Positions 57,339-64,000 of a stretch of 64,000 nucleotides of DNA are shown one piece after another. Origin of the DNA: Sphingomonas baiyangensis (GTDB lineage Bacteria; Pseudomonadota; Alphaproteobacteria; Sphingomonadales; Sphingomonadaceae); assembly GCF_005144715.1 (NCBI RefSeq), contig NZ_SWKR01000002.1:310001-374000 (forward strand), read 5' to 3'. The translations under genes and the position numbers were made by a program. Positions within the stretch are counted from its first letter, which is position 1. Each line of letters begins with the position of its first letter. The notes below the pieces were generated by a model, which was not told the origin of the DNA, made no database searches, and saw only the letters and a program-made list of their open reading frames with translations.

Positions 57339-58213
57339 AGATCGCCGTCACAGGGACCGACGGCTTTGTTGGCAGTGCACTTGTGCGGCTCGCGGGGCCG
57401 CTGGTCTACGCGCAGCATCGCGGACCGGATGCGGGTGGCTTCGACCTCGCCGAGCAGCGGCGGATCGAAACGTTGTTCGATGGTGCCGATGTAGTTGTCC
57501 ATTTAGCCGGTCCAAGCGCGGTAGGAAAGTCGTTCGCTGCCCCTGCCGAGTTTGCTCGCGTCCACGCTGCGGGTACGGCATCTGTGCTCGCCGCGGCGGA
57601 GCGGATCGGCGTGCGGCGCTTCGTCCATGTTTCTTCCGCCGAAGTTTATGGTCGTGTCGTTCCTGTGCCCGTCGTGGAGACAGCGCCAATCGCCCCGGTG
57701 TCACCTTATGGCGCGGCAAAGTGGGCGGGGGAGGTGCTGGTTGCCAGCGCAGCGCAACGCGGCGCGTTCGACGCGGTGACGATCCTTCGACCATTCTCGA
57801 TCTACGGTCCAGGCCTACGTTCCGAGGGCTTGGTCGGCCGTCTGGTCCGCCAAGCGGCCGCGCGCGTGCCGATGAGGGTATTCTCCACCGCGCCGGTCCG
57901 CGATTATGTGCATGTCGACGATGTCGTGCACGCGCTAATGCTCGCCTCGGCGCGCACCTCCGGTGGCCTACTGACATTGAACATCGCTGCGGGGCGGCCG
58001 GTCACAGTGCCCGACCTCGCCGTGCTTTGCGCCGAAATCGGCGGCGGGCCTTCCGAACTCTGCGAGATCGGCAGCGCAGACCGCCCTTCCGCGCTCGACA
58101 TTTTGTGGCTAGTCGCGGACATCTCCTTTGCCGAACGAGCAATTGAATGGAGACCTACTATCGCCCTTCGCGACGGATTGCGAAGCTGCATGGCCGATGG
58201 GACTTGCGCGTGA
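57335..58213 (+). CDS. NAD-dependent epimerase/dehydratase (extended SDR), first of two
   Basis: A 292-residue extended SDR: TGTDGFVGSALVRL for NAD(P), VVVHLAGPSAVGK, catalytic Ser in VSSAEVYG and the YGAAK pair, then RPFSIYGPG and DYVHVDDVVHAL. The family covers NDP-sugar 4-epimerases, dehydratases and reductases. The specific reaction is unclear. It is coupled to the nucleotidyltransferase and to the second epimerase by four-base overlaps. GTG start. Confidence 0.88.
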   Translation: MKIAVTGTDGFVGSALVRLAGPLVYAQHRGPDAGGFDLAEQRRIETLFDGADVVVHLAGPSAVGKSFAAPAEFARVHAAGTASVLAAAERIGVRRFVHVSSAEVYGRVVPVPVVETAPIAPVSPYGAAKWAGEVLVASAAQRGAFDAVTILRPFSIYGPGLRSEGLVGRLVRQAAARVPMRVFSTAPVRDYVHVDDVVHALMLASARTSGGLLTLNIAAGRPVTVPDLAVLCAEIGGGPSELCEIGSADRPSALDILWLVADISFAERAIEWRPTIALRDGLRSCMADGTCA

Positions 58214-59202
58214 CCGTGCTTGTCACTGGGGCGCAGGGCTTTATCGGCCGCTACCTTGTGATGGCGCTACTAGCTCGCGGTGATGTGGTCTTTGGATGTG
58301 GACGGTCACCGAGGCGAGCAAGGCATTTTACGCACAAGATCACGCGGCTGGGTGTTGAGTTGGTAGCACCGCTGCCAGAGGCGCTACGGCCGGGGCCGCA
58401 ATACCATTACCGCAGGCTCGACCTGTCGCATGCCGGGGCGGTGGCACAGGCAGTGGAGAACATCGCGCCGACGATCGTCTATCATCTCGCGGGATCGTTG
58501 CGCGATGCTCCGTTCGAGCAGCTTGTCTCCAATAACATCGTCGCCACTCGTAACCTGTGCGATGCATTGGCTGATAGCGGCGCGACCCTAGTGCTGGGAT
58601 CGTCGGGATCGGTCTATGGTGCGGTTGGTGGGGATGGCATGCCCTTGCGCGAAAGCGGTCCGGCTGAACCGATCGATCCTTATGCCGCGACGAAACGGAC
58701 AAGTGAGGATCTGGTGCGGATCGCGATGCGCGCGGGCAAGCTCGACGGGCGGATCGCGCGTATCTTTAACGTGGTCGGCCCGGGGCAGGAGGAGCGCCAT
58801 GTCGCCGGTCGGATCGCCAGTCAGATCGCTGATCTTCGCGATAGAGCGGCAGAGAAACTGGCCTTGGGCCCGCTCACCGCGTGGCGCGACTTCATCGACG
58901 TGCGTGACGTGGCCGCCGCGCTTATCGCGGTCGGCGAACGTGGTATGGCGGCCACAACGTACAATGTCGCCAGCGGACGAGAAAGCCGCATCAGCGAGAT
59001 ACTCGACGGGCTGCTCGTCGCGGCGGGCGCAGAAACGCCGGCGATCGAGAAACAGCCCGGTCGCGCTGTCGACATCGCCAGGCAAGTGGTCGATGTCGCC
59101 GCGCTCAAGGCGCTCGGCTGGCACCCCGTGCACGACCTCCCGGACAGCCTTGCCGACGTTATGCGCTATTATCTAGATCTGGATGATGCGCGTGCTGGCT
59201 GA
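58210..59202 (+). CDS. NAD-dependent epimerase/dehydratase (extended SDR), second of two
   Basis: 330 residues from GTG at 58210. TGAQGFIGRYLVMALL, VYHLAGSLRD, SSGSVYG, YAATKRTSEDL, RIFNVVGPGQ and RDFIDVRDVAAAL resemble the GDP-mannose 4,6-dehydratase/RMD branch. The N-terminal region has an insertion with KITRLGVELVAPLPEALR. With the preceding SDR it could perform successive modifications of an NDP-sugar or NDP-cyclitol. Its end overlaps the ROK kinase gene by 20 bp. Confidence 0.88.
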   Translation: MTVLVTGAQGFIGRYLVMALLARGDVVFGCGRSPRRARHFTHKITRLGVELVAPLPEALRPGPQYHYRRLDLSHAGAVAQAVENIAPTIVYHLAGSLRDAPFEQLVSNNIVATRNLCDALADSGATLVLGSSGSVYGAVGGDGMPLRESGPAEPIDPYAATKRTSEDLVRIAMRAGKLDGRIARIFNVVGPGQEERHVAGRIASQIADLRDRAAEKLALGPLTAWRDFIDVRDVAAALIAVGERGMAATTYNVASGRESRISEILDGLLVAAGAETPAIEKQPGRAVDIARQVVDVAALKALGWHPVHDLPDSLADVMRYYLDLDDARAG

Positions 59203-60049
59203 ACAGGTGCTCGGGTTCGATGTCGGTGGCAGCAAGATCCTGGCACGGATTGGACCGTGGCGAGAGAGGATTGCGAGTGGGCGCGATTGTTCGCCCGATC
59301 GGCTGGTCGACATCGTGGTTGGATCGATCGCACGCGCCACGGCGGCGGGGCATTGCCCGATGGGAATCGGGATTGGTTTCCCCGGCCTGGTCGCGGATGG
59401 CGGATCGGGGGTACGCTCGTCGGTGATTCTCGACGGGTGGAGCGACGTACCGCTGGCAGCCTTATTGAGACAGCGCACGGGCCTTCCGGCAAGGATCGAG
59501 AACGACGTCAATTGCTGGGCATTGGGAGAGCTTGCAAAACGGCCCGACGCGACCAGCTTTCTGTTGTTGACGGTCGGCACCGGCGTGGGTGGCGCGATTG
59601 TTCTCAACCGGCGGCTCTGGCGGGGACGTAGCGGGCTGGCCGGCGAGATTGGGCATGCCTCGGTCGACGAGGATGGTATCCTATGTCTATGCGGGCAAAA
59701 AGGTTGTGTCGGGCCATTGGTGGGGGGTGAGGCATTATGCGCCGAATTGGCGATCAATTCGCACCTTTTGAAGGAACGGATCAGGTCGCGTGATCCGGTC
59801 GTGGCAGCGGCGATCCGGTGGCGTGCCGAAGCGTTGGGCAGCGTTGTGGCGAATGCGCTCAATCTGCTCGACCCCGGCCTTGTCGTGATCGCGGGCAGCC
59901 TAGCCCCCGCTTTTCTACCCGGCGTCAAGCTGAAGGCGGGCAACGCCTTCGCCGAGATCGTCGCAAATACCCGCGTCGAACTGTCGTGTGCGATGCCCGA
60001 TGGTGCGGCGGTTGGCGCAACGCACCTGCTTGACGGAGAACAGGCATGA
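59183..60049 (+). CDS. ROK-family sugar/cyclitol kinase
   Basis: A 288-residue ROK protein without the N-terminal HTH, so a kinase and not a repressor. The phosphate loop DVGGSK is at 13-18, the catalytic ENDVN (Asp108) at 106-110, GTGVGG at 132-137, His158 in GEIGHAS and the zinc motif CLCGQKGC at 168-175. ROK kinases phosphorylate hexoses and, in acarbose and validamycin pathways, cyclitols. ATG 59183 or 59186 overlaps the preceding gene; GTG at 59192 or 59207 would also be in frame. Substrate unknown. Confidence 0.9.
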   Translation: MMRVLAEQVLGFDVGGSKILARIGPWRERIASGRDCSPDRLVDIVVGSIARATAAGHCPMGIGIGFPGLVADGGSGVRSSVILDGWSDVPLAALLRQRTGLPARIENDVNCWALGELAKRPDATSFLLLTVGTGVGGAIVLNRRLWRGRSGLAGEIGHASVDEDGILCLCGQKGCVGPLVGGEALCAELAINSHLLKERIRSRDPVVAAAIRWRAEALGSVVANALNLLDPGLVVIAGSLAPAFLPGVKLKAGNAFAEIVANTRVELSCAMPDGAAVGATHLLDGEQA

Positions 60050-61275
60050 GCACCCGATCGGGCGCGGTACCGATGACGATCGTCGGTGGAGGCGTGTGGA
60101 TTCTCCAGCTGATCCGCTTGCTGGTGGAAGCACCCGATTGTCCACCGCTCGACATACGCTTGGTCGCCATCGACGCCGACCGGCTGTCTATCATCGCCGG
60201 ATACGGTGCCAAGATCGTACGGGCGCGGGACGGATGGTGCGTGTCTGCAACCACGCTGGCTACGGCACTGGAGGGCGCCGAGGTCTGCATTCTGATGCTT
60301 CGCCAAGGCAACAGCGCGGCACGCGAGATCGATGAGAGCTTTCCGGCACGCTTCGGCATGGTAGGCGACGAAGGTCTTGGTCTGGGTGGGTTTGCCAACG
60401 CTTATCGGACGATGCCGACGATGACCTCGATTGCAGGGAAGATGCGCCGGTACGCCCCCAACGCTCTGACGATCAATCTGGTCGCACCGTTGGGATTGAC
60501 AACACGCGCCTTGCATGTTGCCGACGTGTCCGCGGTTGGTCTTTGTGAGCTGCCGATGACCACTGAGGCTGACTTGCGCGCGACCTTCGATTCCTGCGAT
60601 CATGATTTACCGCTCGACTATGCGGGTCTGAACCACCTTGGTTGGTTCTGGTCACCCGATCGCGCGCCGAGCCAATTGTTCGCAAGGGCAATCGCGAAAG
60701 GCATGGCTGATGCAGCGACGGTAGGAGGATTTGGCGCGATGCCCTTAAAGTACCACGCCAAGATGATTTCGGATCGAGATCGGACGATCGGGGCGGGCGC
60801 TTCACGAGCGCGTCAACTTCGTGACATCGCCACCAAGGCGGTGGAGGCCGTTCGGCAAGGCCAAAACCCGGAGCGCCTGCTGCGGGCGCGGTCGATGCCG
60901 TGGCTCGACCAGGCTTTGACGCCGCTGCTGTTAGCGGTACTTAACAACAACATATGGCGCGGGTTCGTAAACATCCCCGCCGGGCAAGCTTCCACTTGGT
61001 GCTGCTCCGACACGGTGATCGAAGCCAGAGGAACCGTCTCGAGGACAGGCGGGCAAATTGAAAACGTTGGGGAGCCGGGCGGTGCGGTACGTCAGTTCCT
61101 TGCCGCCGCTGCGCTCTCGGAAGGTCACCTTTTCGACGGGTTCCGGTCCGGCGATCTTCATGGCGGGGCGGTTCGCGCAATCTTGGATAGTCCTATTGCC
61201 TTCCCGCGATCGCTAGTCGAGGAAGCCGCGGCGGCGGTATGCTCCGCAGCCGCCATGCACGTTGTCAGCGAGTGA
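60046..61275 (+). CDS. GH4-like NAD-dependent glycosidase/oxidoreductase family protein
   Basis: A 409-residue protein of the glycoside hydrolase 4/lactate-dehydrogenase-like fold: VGGGVW near residues 13-18, LVAIDADRLSII, IDESFPARFGMVGDEGLGLGG, NLVAPLG, and the metal-site Cys in GLCELP and His in GLNHLGW. GH4 enzymes use NAD and a divalent metal to oxidise C3 and eliminate at C1-C4 of a phosphorylated sugar. Here it ends a biosynthetic-looking operon, so it may act as an oxidoreductase/eliminase on a cyclitol or sugar phosphate. It overlaps the ROK gene by four bases. Confidence 0.8.
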   Translation: MSTRSGAVPMTIVGGGVWILQLIRLLVEAPDCPPLDIRLVAIDADRLSIIAGYGAKIVRARDGWCVSATTLATALEGAEVCILMLRQGNSAAREIDESFPARFGMVGDEGLGLGGFANAYRTMPTMTSIAGKMRRYAPNALTINLVAPLGLTTRALHVADVSAVGLCELPMTTEADLRATFDSCDHDLPLDYAGLNHLGWFWSPDRAPSQLFARAIAKGMADAATVGGFGAMPLKYHAKMISDRDRTIGAGASRARQLRDIATKAVEAVRQGQNPERLLRARSMPWLDQALTPLLLAVLNNNIWRGFVNIPAGQASTWCCSDTVIEARGTVSRTGGQIENVGEPGGAVRQFLAAAALSEGHLFDGFRSGDLHGGAVRAILDSPIAFPRSLVEEAAAAVCSAAAMHVVSE

Positions 61276-61336
61276 ACCGCGAGCGTCGTTACAAGACCGG
61301 CCAAACACGTATGCAGGTATGCCCGGATCATTCCTC

Positions 61337-61897
61337 TCAAAATCGCACGCCCTTGCCGCTAAACACCGTCCTGACAGTCATGAAGAGGATACGCAGGTCG
61401 AACCACAAAGACTGTCGGCGCAGATATTCGACGTCAAACTCGACCTTCAAGGGGATTGGTAGGTCATCGCGTCCATTGACCTGCGCCCATCCCGTTACTC
61501 CCGGTAGGAGCGTTTGCGCACCGCGATCGGTGCGCAACGCTATAAGGTCTCCCTGATTAAACAACGCAGGTCTCGGTCCGACCAGGCTCATCGTGCCAGT
61601 CAGCACGCTCCAAAGCTGCGGTAACTCGTCCAAGCTGGATCTACGTAGGAATCTGCCGACCTGCGTCACGCAATCACTGCAGTTGGTAAGCAGGTGGGTT
61701 GGTAGCTGCGGCGTGCTGTCGCGCATTGTCCGGAATTTTGGCATCTCAAACTTGCGATTGTCCCGCCCGACCCGGTTGGACCAGTGCAGTGCTCGGCCGG
61801 GAGTGGTCAGGCACACGAGCGCAGCGAGTACGACAAATAAGGGTGAGAGCAGGATCAGCAGGACGAAGCTGACCACGATGTCGATCAGCCGCTTCAC
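61337..61897 (-). CDS. Polyprenyl-phosphate sugar-1-phosphate transferase (initiating glycosyltransferase)
   Basis: A 186-residue bacterial sugar transferase (PglC/WcaJ C-terminal type). One N-terminal membrane segment (VVSFVLLILLSPLFVVLAAL) is followed by KFRTM, the RRSSLDELPQLW motif, LVGPRPALF and PGVTGWAQVNGRD. It moves a sugar-1-phosphate to undecaprenyl phosphate and starts a repeat unit of O-antigen, capsule or exopolysaccharide. It overlaps the upstream epimerase gene by four bases and converges with the GH4-like gene, 61 bp apart. Confidence 0.93.
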   Translation of the reverse strand: MKRLIDIVVSFVLLILLSPLFVVLAALVCLTTPGRALHWSNRVGRDNRKFEMPKFRTMRDSTPQLPTHLLTNCSDCVTQVGRFLRRSSLDELPQLWSVLTGTMSLVGPRPALFNQGDLIALRTDRGAQTLLPGVTGWAQVNGRDDLPIPLKVEFDVEYLRRQSLWFDLRILFMTVRTVFSGKGVRF

Positions 61898-62823
61898 GCC
61901 GCGGCAACCGTTTCACAGATCGCCCGGTCGAAGCTCACCGGCGGGGTCCAGCCGAACGTGCGGGCGAAGCGTGCTCCGTCAAACGCCGAGCTGCCGAGAA
62001 GACTTTGAGCCCGCCCCCCGAGAACCGAGCGTGCCGCAAGCGCGACCAGCCCCGTTGGCAGCGACGGGATCCGGGTACGCCGACCCGCGGCCTGAAGCAG
62101 CGCTCGATATAGATCGGCCGTCGCGATCGGGGGCGAATCGGTGACGCAATACACGCCCTCATGCCGACACTCCGCTGCCGCCACCAATGCATCAGCGGCA
62201 TTTTCCAAAAAGAGGAAGCTGCGGCGATTTGCAACCCCCCCGATTGGGAGCGGTACGCCGTTGTTCGCGCATCGCATCAGCTTGGCAAAGAGCGCACCGA
62301 CGCCCGGTCCATAGATTGTCGGCAGTCGCAGCGACACGATACGCATCGCACCGAAAGATCCGCTTGCAAGCGCTCGATCGGCGGCGAGCTTGCTATACCC
62401 ATAGGCGTTTTGCGGAGTTGGCGGCGTATCATCGTCGGCCACTTTGCCTGGCTCGGTGACCGAAGCGATCGCCGCCACCGAACTCACCTGAACGAACCGC
62501 CCGATCTTTTCTGCGGCTGCTGCCTCGGCGAGCCGCAATGTCAGATCGCAGTTGGCCTGCATGAACGCTCCCGTGGGATCGGTTGCAGTCTCCCTCAAGA
62601 CATGCACGCGCGCCGCAAGATGGATGACAGCGTCGACGCCGTTGAACATCGACCGTAGATGTTTCTCCCCGCTAAGGATCAGATCAGGCACCAAGACCGT
62701 CTCGCTTGCATCGACTAAAGTCCCCTCTCTGACAATAGCACGCACGCGATGGTTTTGTGCCATCGCCCGCCTGATGACCGCTCTGCCAACGAAACCGCTG
62801 GCGCCGGTGACCGCAATTAGCAA
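61894..62823 (-). CDS. NAD-dependent epimerase/reductase of O-antigen sugar synthesis
   Basis: A 309-residue extended SDR: TGASGFVGRAVIRRA, IHLAARVHVLRE, VSSVAAI, YGYSKLAADRAL, RLPTIYGPG and NRRSFLFLENAADAL. This is the WbpV/Qnr-type often found directly before a PglC-like transferase, where it finishes N-acetyl-quinovosamine or -fucosamine made on UDP. That pairing supports a role in surface polysaccharide. It starts the two-gene minus-strand unit. Confidence 0.88.
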   Translation of the reverse strand: MLIAVTGASGFVGRAVIRRAMAQNHRVRAIVREGTLVDASETVLVPDLILSGEKHLRSMFNGVDAVIHLAARVHVLRETATDPTGAFMQANCDLTLRLAEAAAAEKIGRFVQVSSVAAIASVTEPGKVADDDTPPTPQNAYGYSKLAADRALASGSFGAMRIVSLRLPTIYGPGVGALFAKLMRCANNGVPLPIGGVANRRSFLFLENAADALVAAAECRHEGVYCVTDSPPIATADLYRALLQAAGRRTRIPSLPTGLVALAARSVLGGRAQSLLGSSAFDGARFARTFGWTPPVSFDRAICETVAAA

Positions 62824-63662
62824 GTGGTTCTAATTTTCATAACGCAAGGCGACTGCATAGCCCCTCTTCCTCGATCCTAGCAACCAGAATCGTCGATGTA
62901 TGAATTGTTAGCCGTTCTATAGACCCTAGATCTGCTGTCGTTTCACTTCTCAAATCAGTGCCAGTGGGTTCACCCCTGATCGGCCTGGTTGCAATATCGG
63001 CTACTTGTTGCCTAGCGCTCTTCGACGGTATTTAATATCTGGCCTAGTGCAATCCCTGGCATCTTTGCATCGCATCGTCTAGGCTCCTGAATTCAGCGGC
63101 AGCATGCATTTATGATTGAACGGTCCGCTAACGCTCCATCGCGCCTGAAACGGTGTTAAGGGTGAGGTGAACGACCTTTCACTTTGCGAGCTTATGTCAG
63201 GTGCGTTCCGAATGCGCGAGCATGGCTGAGTTTGCGCACCTATTTGCCTCAGAATATGTCGAGGCATAATTTGAGCCAAAACGTTGCTACGACTCTGAAC
63301 TGAGTTCAACATCTTACTTAGTTAACGTCGTTCTGGCTGGTGGTGAGGCTAGGCCTGAGAGGCAAGCGGGACCAGCCCCGCCTCATGGCGAAGCTGATCC
63401 CGCTACCTGATACGTCCTCTGGCTGTGTGGAGCCGGCTGAGGCACATCGAGGCATTCTTCCTGCAAGAGATGAGCACAGGTCGAACAACCAGCTTCTTGA
63501 CGGCCGGGCTCATTCCCAGCCGGAGGTCGGGCATCTGGCTAGCGGTACCCTGGAACTGTGACCTCGCCCCACAGTAGTTCCTTACTAGCGTCGCGCTGCC
63601 GTTTTTCGCCGACCACGAGCTAGTCCGCCGATCTTGCGACGGGCATGGGGTTTGGTAGACAG
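62824..63662. other. Relatively AT-rich region without recognisable gene
   Basis: 839 bp with several short open frames (for example 63079-63312 minus and 63340-63561 plus) that show no family feature, skewed composition or ribosome binding site worth a call. The composition differs from the core genome, fitting acquired or decayed sequence. Confidence 0.5.
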
Positions 63663-63857
63663 TCAACCGCTATCGTAGGCACTCGTGCTCGAGTGCGCGT
63701 GCTGATCGAGCCACGCGTCAAGATCCGCATTTCTATAACATATAGCTCGGCCGAGCTTTACGAAGCTCGGACCCCGACCTTGCGTCCGCCACTTGTTGAG
63801 GGTGTTAACGCTCAATCCAAGATAGCCGGCCGCCTGAGCTACTCTCATTGCACCCAT
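63663..63857 (-). CDS. AlpA/excisionase-type helix-turn-helix protein
   Basis: A 64-residue protein with an HTH (AAGYLGLSVNTLNKWRTQG) and the KLGRAICYRNADLDAWL segment of the excisionase/MerR-like family (DUF3853/AlpA type). Such proteins control integrases of prophages and islands or bind their att sites. The ATG at 63857 has GGAGGT five bases upstream; a second ATG is at 63848. No integrase gene is inside the window. The ribosome-binding site lies in an inverted repeat. Confidence 0.82.
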   Translation of the reverse strand: MGAMRVAQAAGYLGLSVNTLNKWRTQGRGPSFVKLGRAICYRNADLDAWLDQHAHSSTSAYDSG

Positions 63858-63860
63858 TTT

Positions 63861-63884
63861 GACCTCCCGTCCGTCTGGGAGGTC
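63861..63884 (-). promoter_or_regulatory. Inverted repeat covering the RBS of the AlpA-like gene
   Basis: GACCTCCC and GGGAGGTC are perfect 8-bp arms around an 8-nt loop, next to the start codon. On the mRNA one arm is the Shine-Dalgarno sequence, so folding would hide it; as DNA it could be an operator. Confidence 0.55.
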
Positions 63885-63912
63885 CTCAGTAGTCAGCTTT
63901 GACCTGTCGAAT

Positions 63913-63940
63913 GCAGCTTCTGTTTTTTAAGCCAAGCTGC
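63913..63940. repeat. Second inverted repeat upstream of the AlpA-like gene
   Basis: GCAGCTT (63913-63919) and AAGCTGC (63934-63940) are perfect 7-bp arms around 14 bp containing a T-run. Candidate binding site or terminator of a gene to the right. Confidence 0.4.
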
Positions 63941-64000
63941 GTTCTGTTTTGACATTTTCAAACGGACGGCAGACCGACGCTTCTCCTCGCTTCTGGCCTT

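Noticed and set aside
62824..63662. Short open frames between the epimerase and AlpA-like genes
   Set aside because: No ribosome binding sites, motifs or typical codon use; not enough to call genes.
51474..64000. Second copy of the tRNA-Lys 3' end marking the right boundary of an island
   Set aside because: Searched by eye for the T-arm/acceptor sequence; only a weak partial match near 63781 (GCGTCCGCC) was seen.

Overview
The window is high-GC bacterial chromosome. Gene content and order (gltX-gltA, comEC, lexA-moeA-moaC-trpC-trpD-trpG, trpE beside a SurA-N foldase, a mutL/mreBCD-mrdA-rodA block, ccmAB) suggest an alphaproteobacterium of the order Sphingomonadales, probably Sphingomonas or a close relative. 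This rests on recognised families and synteny; no database search was possible. Genes are tightly packed, with many ATGA or GTGA stop/start overlaps and frequent GTG or TTG starts.

Bases 1-51,400 look like core genome. From the left: the end of an osmoprotectant-type ABC ATPase; an SDR; a frameshifted small membrane protein gene; an NTF2-like/phhB pair; a metallopeptidase-ccmA-ccmB operon; tRNA-Thr; a minus-strand operon of a GT39-like glycosyltransferase, rarA, a serine hydrolase and an unknown protein; metZ-apaG-lysR; a DCC-family protein; and a large Mfd-type translocase. Next come a DUF2254 protein divergent from a microbial rhodopsin-blh operon, tRNA-Gly, gltX-gltA, comEC, lexA with an SOS box, molybdopterin genes and the trp genes, a periplasmic foldase, a thiolase, a prepilin peptidase, coniferyl-aldehyde dehydrogenase, a DUF1989/YqcI-YcgG pair divergent from a MarR regulator, malate synthase G, a fused MFS/spermidine-synthase protein, tRNA-Arg, mutL, and the cell-elongation operon mreB-mreC-mreD-mrdA-rodA, ending at tRNA-Lys(CTT).

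After tRNA-Lys the character changes. About 0.9 kb of repeat-bearing sequence without a recognisable gene is followed (52.4-62.8 kb) by a surface-sugar or cyclitol locus. Two minus-strand genes (a dehydroquinate-synthase-like sugar phosphate cyclase and an orphan sugar-binding protein) diverge from seven translationally coupled plus-strand genes: methyltransferase, GT4 glycosyltransferase, nucleotidyltransferase, two NAD-dependent epimerase/dehydratases, ROK kinase and a GH4-like NAD-dependent enzyme. A polyprenyl-phosphate sugar transferase and another epimerase, typical of O-antigen or capsule loci, follow on the minus strand. The last 1.2 kb is relatively AT-rich and holds an AlpA/excisionase-like gene, so the segment beyond tRNA-Lys may be a genomic island whose integrase lies outside the window.

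Two systems deserve most attention. First, the rhodopsin carries the helix-C triad N-T-Q (Asn115, Thr119, Gln126), the signature of light-driven chloride pumps rather than proton pumps, and is paired with a retinal-forming Brp/Blh enzyme. Second, the 52-61 kb locus combines a non-canonical sugar phosphate cyclase with a ROK kinase, a nucleotidyltransferase and a glycosyltransferase, the same kinds of enzyme that make and activate C7-cyclitols in acarbose and validamycin pathways, but here beside surface-polysaccharide genes.
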